From assembly GCA_038232215.1 (NCBI GenBank), contig JBBSIG010000021.1, forward strand, positions 1 to 18,337: DNA of 18,337 nucleotides, read 5' to 3'. The stretch comes from JBBSIG01 sp038232215 (GTDB lineage: Bacteria; Actinomycetota; Thermoleophilia; Gaiellales; Gaiellaceae). This document shows, piece after piece, positions 6,756 through 14,746 of this stretch (positions are counted from its first letter, which is position 1; every line of letters begins with the position of its first letter). The notes beneath the pieces were generated by a model that was given only the letters and a program-made list of their open reading frames with translations, had not been told where the DNA came from and ran no database searches. A program made the translations under genes and the position numbers.

Positions 6756-8438
6756 TCAGTACGTCCTCACCTGCGGCTGCCACTTGGTCATCGTCACGTC
6801 GCGCCACTCGAGCTCGGGACCGCGGCCGTTCAGCGAGACGACCGTGTGCCGGAGGAAGTTGTCGTCGTCCCGCTCCGGGAAGTCGTGCGGGCGTGCGTGC
6901 GCACCCCGGCTCTCCTTGCGCGCGAGACCCGAGACGACCATGCAGTCGGCCAGCTCGAGCAGGAACTCGAGCTCGAGCGCCTGGGTGAGGTCGTTGTTGA
7001 AGAGCGTGCCCTTGTCCTCGACGACGACCCGGCGGTAGCGCTCGCGGAGCTGGGCCACGATCTCGCCCTGCCGGCGCATCTGGTCCTCGCGCCGGAAGAC
7101 GCCGAAGTTCTCGTGCATCGTCTGAGCCAGCTCGTCGCGGATGCGCCACGGACGCTCGCCTTCCTCGCGCTCGAGCAGCGCCTCGAGGTCGCGCTCGGCG
7201 TCGGCCTGCGCGCTCTCCGGCAGCTCGGCGGTTGTGGCGGAGAGCGACGCTTCCGCGGCATGGCGACCGGCGCGGCGGCCGAAGGTGATCGTCTCCATCA
7301 GCGCGTTCCCGCCGAGCCGGTTGGCGCCGTGCACGGACACGCAGGCGACCTCGCCGGCGGCGTAGAGACCCTCGAGGGAGGTCCGCCCCCAGACGTCCGT
7401 GTCCACGCCGCCCATGTGGTAGTGGGCGCCCGGCCGCACCGGGATCGGCTCGTAGATCGGGTCGACGCCCGCGAAGACCATCGAGAGCTCGCGGGTCCCG
7501 TGCAGCCGCTCGAGGATCCGGTCGGCGCCGAGGTGGCGGAGGTCGAGCAGGACGTTGCCCTCGATGCCGCGCCCCTCGTCGATCTCGGTCTGCTCGGCCC
7601 GGGAGATGACGTCGCGGCTCGCGAGCTCCATCGCGTTCGGCGCGTAGTCCTTCAGAAAGCGCTCGTTCTCGGAGTTCAGCAGGTACGCGCCCTCGCCGCG
7701 GCAGCCCTCCGTGATCAAGACGCCCGTGGGCGCGAGCGTCGTGGGATGGAACTGCATCATCTCCATGTCCTTGAGCGCCACGCCGGCGCGGAGAGCCATC
7801 GACATGCCGTCGCCCGTGCAGGCGTAGGCGTTCGTCGTCCCGACGTAGAGCCGGCCCGCTCCGCCCGTGGCGAGGATGATCGTCTTTGCTCCGAGCGTCT
7901 TCAGGCCGCCGTTCAGGAGGTCCCAGCAGATCACGCCCCGGCAGCGGTCGCCGTCGACGACGAGCCGCCAGGCGAAGTGCTCGTCGTAGACACGCAGGTC
8001 GCGCTTCACGAGCTGCTCGTAGAGGACCTGCAGGAGGACGTGGCCGGTGATGTCGGCCGCGTAGGCGGTGCGGGGCGCGCCCGCGGCGCCGAAGGGCCGC
8101 TGCGCGATCCGGCCGTCGTCGGTGCGCGAGAAGACGGCGCCCCAGCGCTCGAGCTCGTAGACGTCGCCGGGGGCCTCGGTGCAGAGGACCTCGATCGCGT
8201 CCTGGTCGCCGAGGTAGTCGGAGCCCTTGACCGTGTCGTACGCGTGCGTCTCGGGATCGTCCTCCGACGCGTTTCCGAGCGCTGCGTTGATCCCGCCCTC
8301 GGCCGCGCCCGAGTGGCTGCGGGTCGGGTGGATCTTCGAGACGAGGGCGACGTCGGCGCCCGCGTCGTGCGCCTCGATGGCCGCCCGCATGCCGGCACAG
8401 CCGGCTCCGACTACGAGGACGTCGTGCGTCGCGATCAC
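6756..8438 (-). CDS. sdhA: Succinate dehydrogenase/fumarate reductase flavoprotein subunit
   Basis: Oxidises succinate to fumarate, or the reverse, with covalently bound FAD. GAGCAG (11-16) is the FAD-binding loop; SHSGAAEGGINAA (41-53) contains the likely flavin-linked His42. FHPTT, a TEGCRGEG segment, HYHMGG and HGANRLGGNAL mark the substrate and FAD sites. I chose the GTG at 8438, giving 560 aa and a start two or three residues before the DVLVVGAG strand, as in relatives. An ATG at 8495 has a better-looking GGAGG site, but the 19 codons it would add often end in A or T, unlike everything around, and look noncoding. A TAGCGT hexamer lies 10 nt before the GTG. sdhB follows after 13 bases. 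No sdhC or sdhD accompanies it. Confidence 0.93.
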   Translation of the reverse strand: MIATHDVLVVGAGCAGMRAAIEAHDAGADVALVSKIHPTRSHSGAAEGGINAALGNASEDDPETHAYDTVKGSDYLGDQDAIEVLCTEAPGDVYELERWGAVFSRTDDGRIAQRPFGAAGAPRTAYAADITGHVLLQVLYEQLVKRDLRVYDEHFAWRLVVDGDRCRGVICWDLLNGGLKTLGAKTIILATGGAGRLYVGTTNAYACTGDGMSMALRAGVALKDMEMMQFHPTTLAPTGVLITEGCRGEGAYLLNSENERFLKDYAPNAMELASRDVISRAEQTEIDEGRGIEGNVLLDLRHLGADRILERLHGTRELSMVFAGVDPIYEPIPVRPGAHYHMGGVDTDVWGRTSLEGLYAAGEVACVSVHGANRLGGNALMETITFGRRAGRHAAEASLSATTAELPESAQADAERDLEALLEREEGERPWRIRDELAQTMHENFGVFRREDQMRRQGEIVAQLRERYRRVVVEDKGTLFNNDLTQALELEFLLELADCMVVSGLARKESRGAHARPHDFPERDDDNFLRHTVVSLNGRGPELEWRDVTMTKWQPQVRTY

Positions 8439-8448
8439 TACGCCTCGG

Positions 8449-8454
8449 ACGCTA
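8449..8454 (-). promoter_or_regulatory. Candidate -10 element for sdhA
   Basis: Minus-strand TAGCGT fits TAnnnT and sits 10 nt before the GTG at 8438, so transcription would begin a few bases before the start codon. No convincing -35 box is visible. Weak alone; similar hexamers stand before several other genes here. Confidence 0.3.
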
Positions 8455-8517
8455 CACAATGGCGCCCGCCCACCGTCTCGCCAGATTTCGCACATTCGTC
8501 ACACCTCCGTGCAAAGT

Positions 8518-8542
8518 CGTGACGGTGTCTGGCACCGTCACG
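8518..8542. repeat. Perfect palindrome between pckA and sdhA
   Basis: Arms CGTGACGGTG (8518-8527) and CACCGTCACG (8533-8542) enclose a 5-nt loop TCTGG. It lies 43 bases beyond the pckA stop, in the 147-base gap before sdhA. It may end the pckA transcript, although no T-run follows, or be a REP-like repeat: the core GGTGTCTGGCACC resembles short palindromes I recall from other high-GC genomes (unverified). The rest of the gap shows nothing else clear besides the sdhA hexamer. Confidence 0.65.
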
Positions 8543-8585
8543 GGGCGGTCACGAGATCGGAACGGGGGCGTGACTGCGCGCGGGG

Positions 8586-10178
8586 TCAGGGCCGGGGGCC
8601 GGCGGCTGCGACCTCGGGGTCGACGCCGTCGAGCTTCGAGAGGTTGTCGAGGAAGAGCGACGCGAGCTTCCGCGCCTCCCGGTCGTACGCGACGTGGTCC
8701 GACCAGGTGGCGCGCGGCTCGAGGAGCCGCGACTCGACACCCGGAACCTCGACCGGAACCTCGAACCCGAAGATGGGGTCGGCGCGGTACTCGACGCCGT
8801 CGAGCGACCCTTCGACGGCCGCGCGGAGAAGCACGCGGGTGGCCGCGATCGGCATCCGCTCGCCCTCCCCGAAGGGCCCTCCCGTCCAGCCGGTGTTGAC
8901 GAGCCAGACCGTGGATCCGTGCCGGCGGAGCTTCTCGCCGAGCAGGCGCGCGTACACCGGCGGAGGTTGGGGCAGGAAGGGTGCGCCGAAGCAGGCCGAG
9001 AACGTCGGCTGCGGCTCCGTCACGCCGATCTCCGTGCCCGCGAGCTTCGCCGTGAAGCCCGAGAGGAAGTAGAACATCGCCTGCTCGCAGGTCAGCCGCG
9101 CGAGCGGCGGCAGGATGCCGAAGGCGTCCGCGGTCAGGAACACGACCGCGCTCGGGTGCCCCGCCCGCTTCTCGGGCAACGCGTTCGCGACCTGCTCGAG
9201 CCGGTAGGCGGCGCGCGTGTTCTCGGTCTTCGAGTCGTCGTCGAGGTCGAGGACGCCGCTCTCGTCGACCACGACGTTCTCGAGGATGGTGCCGAACGTG
9301 CGCGTCGTCCTGTAGATCTCCGGCTCGGCGGTCGGGGACAGCCGGATCACCTTCGCGTAGCACCCACCCTCGATGTTGAAGATCCCCTCGTCGCCCCAGC
9401 CGTGCTCGTCGTCGCCGACGAGGAAGCGTGACGGGTCCGCCGAGAGCGTCGTCTTGCCCGTGCCGGAGAGCCCGAAGAAGATCGCCACCGTGCCGTCCTC
9501 CCCAACGTTCGCCGAGCAGTGCATCGGCAAGACGCCCTCGAGCGGCAGGCGGTCGTTCATGACGGTGAAGATCGACTTCTTGATCTCGCCCGCGTAGAAC
9601 GTGCCGCCGATCAGCACCTCCGTGCGGCTCGGGTGGAGCACGACGAAGGTGCCGGTCCGTGTGCCGTCCGTGTCCGGATCGGCCTCGACCTCGGGAGCGT
9701 GCAGGACGAGCGCCTGCGGCTCGAACAGCCGCAGCTCGTCCGGGCTCGGCTCGATGAAGAGCGTCCGCGCGAAGAGCGCGTGGTACGGACGGTCGGTGAT
9801 CACGCGAACCCCGATGCGCCTGGCCGGATCGGCACCGGCGAACGCGTCCACGACGTAGAGCACGTCCTGCGCCTCGAGATGGCCGGCCACCTTGTCGCGG
9901 AGCCGCCCGAATCCCGTCTCGGAGATCGGCCGATTGACGTCGCCCCACCAGATGCGGCTCTCGGACCCGGGCTCGCGCACGACGAGCTTGTCCTTCGGCG
10001 AGCGACCGGTGAAGAGGCCCGTGTCGACCACGAGGGGCCCTCCCTCGGCGAGCTGCCCGTCTCCGCGTGCGAGCGCGTGGGTGTAGAGGAGAGCGGTGGT
10101 CGGGTTCCAGTGGATCCGCCCCTGCGCCCGGAGACCGTGCTCGGCGAGAGCTCGCCCACGATGCTCGATCGCGGTCAT
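8586..10178 (-). CDS. pckA: Phosphoenolpyruvate carboxykinase (ATP)
   Basis: Converts oxaloacetate and ATP to PEP and CO2, the entry to gluconeogenesis and the drain on the TCA cycle. The P-loop GLSGTGKT is at 236-243, the metal-binding GDDEHGW (255-261) follows, and TGRSPKDK (57-64) is the substrate-binding motif of ATP-type enzymes. GEIKKSIF (197-204) and MHCSAN (219-224) supply active-site Lys and His. Length is 530 aa, standard for the ATP type and shorter than the roughly 600 aa GTP type. The ATG at 10178 is fixed by an excellent AAGGAGGTG ribosome binding site. It is divergent from a GNAT gene across a 91-base gap and is followed by a palindrome before sdhA. Confidence 0.96.
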   Translation of the reverse strand: MTAIEHRGRALAEHGLRAQGRIHWNPTTALLYTHALARGDGQLAEGGPLVVDTGLFTGRSPKDKLVVREPGSESRIWWGDVNRPISETGFGRLRDKVAGHLEAQDVLYVVDAFAGADPARRIGVRVITDRPYHALFARTLFIEPSPDELRLFEPQALVLHAPEVEADPDTDGTRTGTFVVLHPSRTEVLIGGTFYAGEIKKSIFTVMNDRLPLEGVLPMHCSANVGEDGTVAIFFGLSGTGKTTLSADPSRFLVGDDEHGWGDEGIFNIEGGCYAKVIRLSPTAEPEIYRTTRTFGTILENVVVDESGVLDLDDDSKTENTRAAYRLEQVANALPEKRAGHPSAVVFLTADAFGILPPLARLTCEQAMFYFLSGFTAKLAGTEIGVTEPQPTFSACFGAPFLPQPPPVYARLLGEKLRRHGSTVWLVNTGWTGGPFGEGERMPIAATRVLLRAAVEGSLDGVEYRADPIFGFEVPVEVPGVESRLLEPRATWSDHVAYDREARKLASLFLDNLSKLDGVDPEVAAAGPRP

Positions 10179-10182
10179 CCAA

Positions 10183-10191
10183 CACCTCCTT
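10183..10191 (-). promoter_or_regulatory. Strong ribosome binding site of pckA
   Basis: Reads AAGGAGGTG on the minus strand, 4 nt before the ATG at 10178. It is the closest match to the anti-Shine-Dalgarno consensus in the window, and it rules out the longer open frame that extends back to 10391. Confidence 0.8.
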
Positions 10192-10254
10192 CCTCGTGAC
10201 GGCCGGACGGAAACTGGGCGCCCGCGGAGCGGACGTCGGCGCGGTGGGTGTCCG

Positions 10255-10260
10255 TATCGT
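10255..10260 (+). promoter_or_regulatory. Candidate -10 element for the GNAT gene
   Basis: TATCGT lies 9 nt before the ATG at 10270, giving a very short leader. The same bases read TACGAT on the other strand (10261-10256) and could also serve pckA, which would then have a leader of about 70 nt. No clear -35 box is seen. Confidence 0.35.
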
Positions 10261-10269
10261 AAGGGCCGC

Positions 10270-10830
10270 ATGCCGCTGGTGCCTCCCGACCCACCGCTCT
10301 CGGACGGTGTCGTCACGCTTCGCCCGTGGCGGGAGGAGGACGTGCCGTCGCTCGTCTCCTGCTGCGGCGACGCGGAGATCGCCGCCTTCATCGACCAGAT
10401 CCCGCAGCCCTACCGCGAGGAGGACGCCCGGGTGTACGTCGAGCACGCCTCCGCCGGCTGGAACGACGGCACGGAGGCCGCGTTCGCCCTCACCGCCGCC
10501 GACGGCGGAGAGGTGCTCGGATCGATCGGCGTCCGCTGGCTCGACCCGGAGCAGGGCGTCGGCGAGGTGGGGTACTGGGTGCGGCGCGAGGCCCGCGGCC
10601 GCGGTGTGGCGACCCGCGGCCTGCAGCTCGTCGCCCGCTGGACGCTCCGGGAAGTCGGCCTCGCCCGGCTGCAGCTGCGCGCGGACGAGCGGAACGCCCC
10701 GTCGCGCCGAGTGGCGCAGAACGCGGGCTTCACGGAGGAGGGGACCCTGCGCTCGGCCAGGTTCAACGCCCGGCAGCGCAGACGCGTCGACTTCGTCATG
10801 TACTCGCTACTGCCCGGCGAGCTCGCGTAG
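10270..10830 (+). CDS. GNAT-family acetyltransferase (RimJ/RimL-like)
   Basis: A likely acetyl-CoA-dependent N-acetyltransferase of the type that modifies protein N-termini or small amines; the target is unknown. The family signature is well preserved: EVGYWV (99-104), the acetyl-CoA-binding RGRGVA (109-114), a helix to about 129, LRADERNAPSRRV with the Asn-Ser pair (N142, S145), and NAGFTEEG (151-158). It has 186 aa, the usual size. The first ATG after the TATCGT hexamer was chosen because the open frame upstream lies in the pckA promoter and leader region. The next gene begins 33 bases after its stop. Confidence 0.87.
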   Translation: MPLVPPDPPLSDGVVTLRPWREEDVPSLVSCCGDAEIAAFIDQIPQPYREEDARVYVEHASAGWNDGTEAAFALTAADGGEVLGSIGVRWLDPEQGVGEVGYWVRREARGRGVATRGLQLVARWTLREVGLARLQLRADERNAPSRRVAQNAGFTEEGTLRSARFNARQRRRVDFVMYSLLPGELA

Positions 10831-10863
10831 AGGCATCGCGGTCGCCGCCGCGAACCGGGCCGC

Positions 10864-11700
<837 letters not shown>

Positions 11701-11714
11701 GTCTCCACGCGGAA

Positions 11715-11731
11715 GGCGCGCGAGACGCGCC
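11715..11731 (+). terminator. Hairpin after xerC
   Basis: GGCGCG (11715-11720) and CGCGCC (11726-11731) around a 5-nt loop CGAGA, 14 bases after the xerC stop. There is no T-run, so termination is uncertain. Confidence 0.4.
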
Positions 11732-11752
11732 GCGGCCTGTACGGTTCGGGGA

Positions 11753-11801
11753 GGCCGCGCGAGCGCTCCTCCCTCCCGCCCGGCGGGCGGCGAGCGCGGC
11801 C
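11753..11801 (+). repeat. Layered GC-rich palindromes before the SemiSWEET gene
   Basis: Alternative nested stems occupy the 139-base gap: GGCCGCGC/GCGCGGCC (11753-11760 and 11794-11801), GCGCTC/GAGCGC (11763-11768 and 11792-11797), and an inner CCGCCC/GGGCGG with a 3-nt loop (11776-11781 and 11785-11790). The outer two overlap on the right side and cannot both form completely. This may be a terminator or attenuator separating xerC from the next gene. Confidence 0.45.
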
Positions 11802-11839
11802 GCCGACCGAGCGCACCCGTCCGTGAGACAGGAGCTCGC

Positions 11840-12151
11840 ATGACCACTACCATCCTCGCCCTCGCCGCGGCGACCTGGGGCGTCATTATGGCGCTCTCCC
11901 CCCTGCTCCAGATGCGAGCGATGGTTCGTCACCGTTCCTCGCGCGAGGTCTCGATCGCCTACCTCGCGGTGCTGGTGGTGGGGTTCGCCCTCTGGATCGC
12001 CTACGGGCTCGCGCTCCGCAACCTGGCTCTGATCGTGCCCAACCTGATCGCGCTCGGCGTGGGCGCCTCCACGATCGGGGTGGCCGTGTGGTACCGGCGC
12101 CGCCGGCGACCCGACGCAGGAGCCGACCTCTCGCGGCCGAACCGCTCGTAA
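11840..12151 (+). CDS. SemiSWEET/PQ-loop small membrane transporter
   Basis: A three-helix membrane protein; SemiSWEETs dimerise to move sugars by facilitated diffusion. Helices cover about 5-25, 40-58 and 62-84. SPLLQ (20-24) at the end of helix 1, followed by a basic loop and SSREVS (33-38), is the PQ-loop signature. The C-terminus is a positively charged tail (RRRRR at 86-90), probably cytoplasmic. Its 103 aa is normal for a SemiSWEET. AGGAG lies 5 nt before the ATG. Its TAA overlaps the xerD ATG by one base (TAATG), so it is coupled to xerD although a functional link is not obvious. The transported substrate is unknown. Confidence 0.85.
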   Translation: MTTTILALAAATWGVIMALSPLLQMRAMVRHRSSREVSIAYLAVLVVGFALWIAYGLALRNLALIVPNLIALGVGASTIGVAVWYRRRRRPDAGADLSRPNRS

Positions 12152-13068
12152 TGGCCGGAGACGATCCGGAGCTGGAGGGCTTTCTCGGGCTCGCGTCCGC
12201 CCGGCTCGCCCCGCGAACCGTGGAGGCCTACCGGCGCGATCTCGAGCAGCTCGGAAGCTGGCTGGGGCGGCCGATCGCCTCGAGCACCACCGCCGAGCTC
12301 GAGCGCTACCTCGCCGAGCTTCGCGGGCGAGGGCTCTCTGCGGCGACGATCGCTCGGCGCACGGCGGCGGCTCGCTCCTTCTTCCGCCACGCGATGCTGC
12401 TCGGCTCGCGCAGCGACAACCCCGCCGCCGAGCTCGACCTGCCTCGGCGTACCCGCAGGCTGCCGCGCACGCTGTCGCCCTCGGAGGCGGAGCGACTCGT
12501 CGAGGCGGCAGTGGGCACGACGCCGCGGGGGCTGCGGGATCGCGCGCTCACCGAGCTCCTCTACGGCGCAGGCCTGCGCGTGAGCGAGGCGCTGTCGCTC
12601 CGCCGAGGCGACGTCGATCTCGACGGTCGTCTCGTGCGCTGCACGGGCAAGGGTGGCAAGGAGCGGGTGGTACCGCTCGGACGCCGCGCAGCCGAGGCCC
12701 TCAGGCGCTACCTCTCGCGCGGACGGCCCTACCTCGACCGCCGCAGCCGCCCCGAGCTCTTTCTGAACGCGAAGGGAGGACCGCTGACGCGGGCGGGCGC
12801 CTTCCTGATCCTGCGCCGGCTGGCCGCGGTGGCGGGTCTCGAGCCCGAGCGCATCCACCCGCATCTGCTCCGCCATTCGTTCGCGACTCACCTCCTCGAG
12901 GGCGGCGCCGACTTGCGGAGCGTGCAGGAGATGCTCGGTCATGCCGACCTGGCGACGACCGAGCTCTACACGCACGTCTCGGACCGGCGCCGCCGCGAGT
13001 CGTACTTCCGGGCGCATCCGCATGCCCGGCGCCGCGACGTCTCGCCTCGGGACGGGCGATCAGAGTGA
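12151..13068 (+). CDS. xerD: Tyrosine recombinase, XerD-like
   Basis: A second Xer-type recombinase, the probable partner of the one at 10864. The N-terminal core-binding domain covers about 1-100; the catalytic domain holds R143, K167, H238, R241, H264 and nucleophile Y273, all at canonical spacing. Length is 305 aa, typical of XerC/XerD. Unlike its neighbour it keeps the full segment before HPHLLRHSFATH. The C-terminus after about 290 is an Arg-rich tail. The ATG overlaps the SemiSWEET stop (TAATG). Its own stop lies only 10 bases from the stop of the convergent HEAT-repeat gene, with no visible terminator in between. The XerD assignment rather than XerC is tentative. Confidence 0.88.
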   Translation: MAGDDPELEGFLGLASARLAPRTVEAYRRDLEQLGSWLGRPIASSTTAELERYLAELRGRGLSAATIARRTAAARSFFRHAMLLGSRSDNPAAELDLPRRTRRLPRTLSPSEAERLVEAAVGTTPRGLRDRALTELLYGAGLRVSEALSLRRGDVDLDGRLVRCTGKGGKERVVPLGRRAAEALRRYLSRGRPYLDRRSRPELFLNAKGGPLTRAGAFLILRRLAAVAGLEPERIHPHLLRHSFATHLLEGGADLRSVQEMLGHADLATTELYTHVSDRRRRESYFRAHPHARRRDVSPRDGRSE

Positions 13069-13078
13069 TCGTTTTCGG

Positions 13079-13576
13079 CTAGCGCGCGGCGACGCGCTTC
13101 TTGAGCTGCGCGACGACCGTCGCGGCCGCGCCGCGGAGCGCAGCCTCCTGCTCGTCGTCCTGCGCCAGGCCGGTGAGCAGGACGATCGTGTCCCGCTGCG
13201 CGGATCCGTTCTTCAGGCAGACGATCGCGAGCCGGCGGACGGCCGGGTTCGGGTCGCTCGAGGCGAGCGTGTGCAGGAGCGGTCTGACGCCGTTGACCGG
13301 GGCCGGCCCGTCTCGGGAGAGAAGCTCGAGCGAGATGAGGGCGGAGCCGCGGGAGGCCGGACTCTCGTCCTCGAGTCCCCGGCGCAGGAGCTCGAGCTTC
13401 TGGCGGAAGCGGAACTGTCCGATCGCGCGATAGGCGGCGGCGCGCTCGCGATAGTCGGCGCTGCGCGCAGCGGCCTCGACCTCCTCCTCCCACTCCCGGC
13501 GGAGATCCGAGAGCTCTCGCTCTGAGCCGCTGCGCGCCAGCTCGTCGGCCTGGGCGGCGGCGTCCGCGAGGCTCAA
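13079..13576 (-). CDS. HEAT-repeat-like helical protein
   Basis: An all-helical protein of 165 aa with no catalytic motif. Residues 1-45 are highly charged and may form a coiled coil. Three helix pairs follow at about 45-85, 95-125 and 130-162; DPNPAVRRLAIVCL (108-121) is a typical HEAT/armadillo-type repeat. Such proteins act as scaffolds or binding partners; the partner is unknown. The TTG at 13576 lies 16 bases after the citrate synthase stop with no good ribosome binding site, so the exact start is uncertain, but the two genes are probably co-transcribed. The only Cys is C120. Confidence 0.7.
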   Translation of the reverse strand: MSLADAAAQADELARSGSERELSDLRREWEEEVEAAARSADYRERAAAYRAIGQFRFRQKLELLRRGLEDESPASRGSALISLELLSRDGPAPVNGVRPLLHTLASSDPNPAVRRLAIVCLKNGSAQRDTIVLLTGLAQDDEQEAALRGAAATVVAQLKKRVAAR

Positions 13577-13592
13577 GGGCCGATCCGGGCCG

Positions 13593-14690
13593 TCAACGGG
13601 GGACGGGAGTGCGGTCGACGGCAGAGGCGGGCCGACTCTCCGGTCCGACGTACTGCGCCGACGGCCGGATCAGCCGGCCCGTTCGCTTCTCCTCGAGAAT
13701 GTGCGCGGACCAGCCCGCGACCCGGGCGCACGCGAACATCGCCGGGGTCAGGTCGGGCGGGATCTCGGCGACGTCGAGGACGACCGCCGAGTAGAACTCC
13801 ACGTTCGTGGCGATGACGTAGTCGGGCTTCCGGCGGTGCAGCTCGGCGAGCGCCGCCTCCTCGAGCGCCTCGGCGACCTCGAAGCGCGGGGAGCCGAGCT
13901 CTTTCGCGGTCTGCTTGAGAATGCGGGAGCGCGGGTCCTCGGCGCGATAGACGCGATGCCCGAACCCCATGATCCGGCCGCGCTTGTCGAGCAGGTCCCG
14001 CACGTACGCCTCCGGGTCGCCCGTCGAGGCGACCTCGTCCAGCATCGGCAGCACGCGGGCGGGGGCGCCGCCGTGCAGCGGGCCGGAGAGCGCACCGACC
14101 GCGGCCGACATCGCCGCGCCGCAGTCCGCGCCCGTCGAGGCGACGATGCGCGCGGTGAAGGTCGACGCGTTCAGCCCGTGCTCGGCGGTGCAGGTCCAGT
14201 AGGTGTCGATCGCCCGCACGTGGCTCGGGTCGGCCTCGCCTCGCCAGCGGAGCAGGAACTTCTCGGCGGCCGTTTCGCCCTGCTCGACCACGTCGTCGGG
14301 CACCGCCTCCGCCTCCGGCCCGCGGGCGGACTGGGCGACGATGGACATCATGGTCGCAGAGAGCCGCGCGAGGTCGTCGCGCGCCTGCTCCAGCTCGATG
14401 TCGACGAGCTTCTCGAGCTCCCACCTCGCGGACAGGTGCGCCGTCGCGGACTGGAGATCGGAGGGGGCGTGGCCGGTCAGATTGGCCGGGCGGTACGGCT
14501 CCGGGTCGGGCATTCCCGGCTCGAAGCTCTCGTCGACGAGCAGGCCCCACACCTTCTCGTAGGGGTAACGGCCGACGAGCTCCTCGATGTCGACGCCGCG
14601 GTAGCGAAGCGCGCCGCCGTCCCGGTCCGGCTCGGCGATCTCGGTCTGGAAGGCGACGACGCCCTCGAGCCCAGGCTTGAACTCGCTCAC
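13593..14690 (-). CDS. gltA: Citrate synthase, short form
   Basis: Condenses acetyl-CoA and oxaloacetate to citrate. The 365-residue length fits the short dimeric class. EHGLNASTF (170-178), PLHGGAP (204-210; catalytic His206), GFGHRVY (242-248; catalytic His245), and CARVAGWSAH (321-330) are clear. The third catalytic residue, normally Asp in NVDF, is Glu298 here (NVEF); I recall NVEF in some actinobacterial CitA-type enzymes, so this is likely a subfamily trait. The GTG at 14690 gives a start close to the family's usual KPGLEGVVAF beginning, and is preceded by TAGGCT 7 nt upstream. It is divergent from isocitrate dehydrogenase across 56 bases. The gene could instead be a 2-methylcitrate synthase; the TCA neighbours favour citrate. 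Confidence 0.92.
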   Translation of the reverse strand: MSEFKPGLEGVVAFQTEIAEPDRDGGALRYRGVDIEELVGRYPYEKVWGLLVDESFEPGMPDPEPYRPANLTGHAPSDLQSATAHLSARWELEKLVDIELEQARDDLARLSATMMSIVAQSARGPEAEAVPDDVVEQGETAAEKFLLRWRGEADPSHVRAIDTYWTCTAEHGLNASTFTARIVASTGADCGAAMSAAVGALSGPLHGGAPARVLPMLDEVASTGDPEAYVRDLLDKRGRIMGFGHRVYRAEDPRSRILKQTAKELGSPRFEVAEALEEAALAELHRRKPDYVIATNVEFYSAVVLDVAEIPPDLTPAMFACARVAGWSAHILEEKRTGRLIRPSAQYVGPESRPASAVDRTPVPR

Positions 14691-14697
14691 GGGCCGG

Positions 14698-14703
14698 AGC
14701 CTA
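14698..14703 (-). promoter_or_regulatory. Candidate -10 element for citrate synthase
   Basis: TAGGCT on the minus strand, 7 nt before the GTG at 14690. Transcription would start at or next to the start codon, which would give a leaderless message; there is also no Shine-Dalgarno sequence. No convincing -35 box is seen. Confidence 0.4.
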
Positions 14704-14731
14704 CCCGGACCGGCTCGACGCGAACCTCGGC

Positions 14732-14737
14732 TAGAGT
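14732..14737 (+). promoter_or_regulatory. Candidate -10 element for isocitrate dehydrogenase
   Basis: TAGAGT, 9 nt before the ATG at 14747, would give a leader of only two or three bases. It is arranged back-to-back with the citrate synthase hexamer in the same 56-base gap. Confidence 0.4.
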
Positions 14738-14746
14738 CCCGCGCCG

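Noticed and set aside
10179..10391. Longer pckA beginning at 10391
   Set aside because: The added residues run through the divergent GNAT gene and match nothing in the family. The AAGGAGGTG site fixes the start at 10178.
13069..13078. Terminator between xerD and the HEAT-repeat gene
   Set aside because: The gap has only 10 bases, and I see no hairpin in it.
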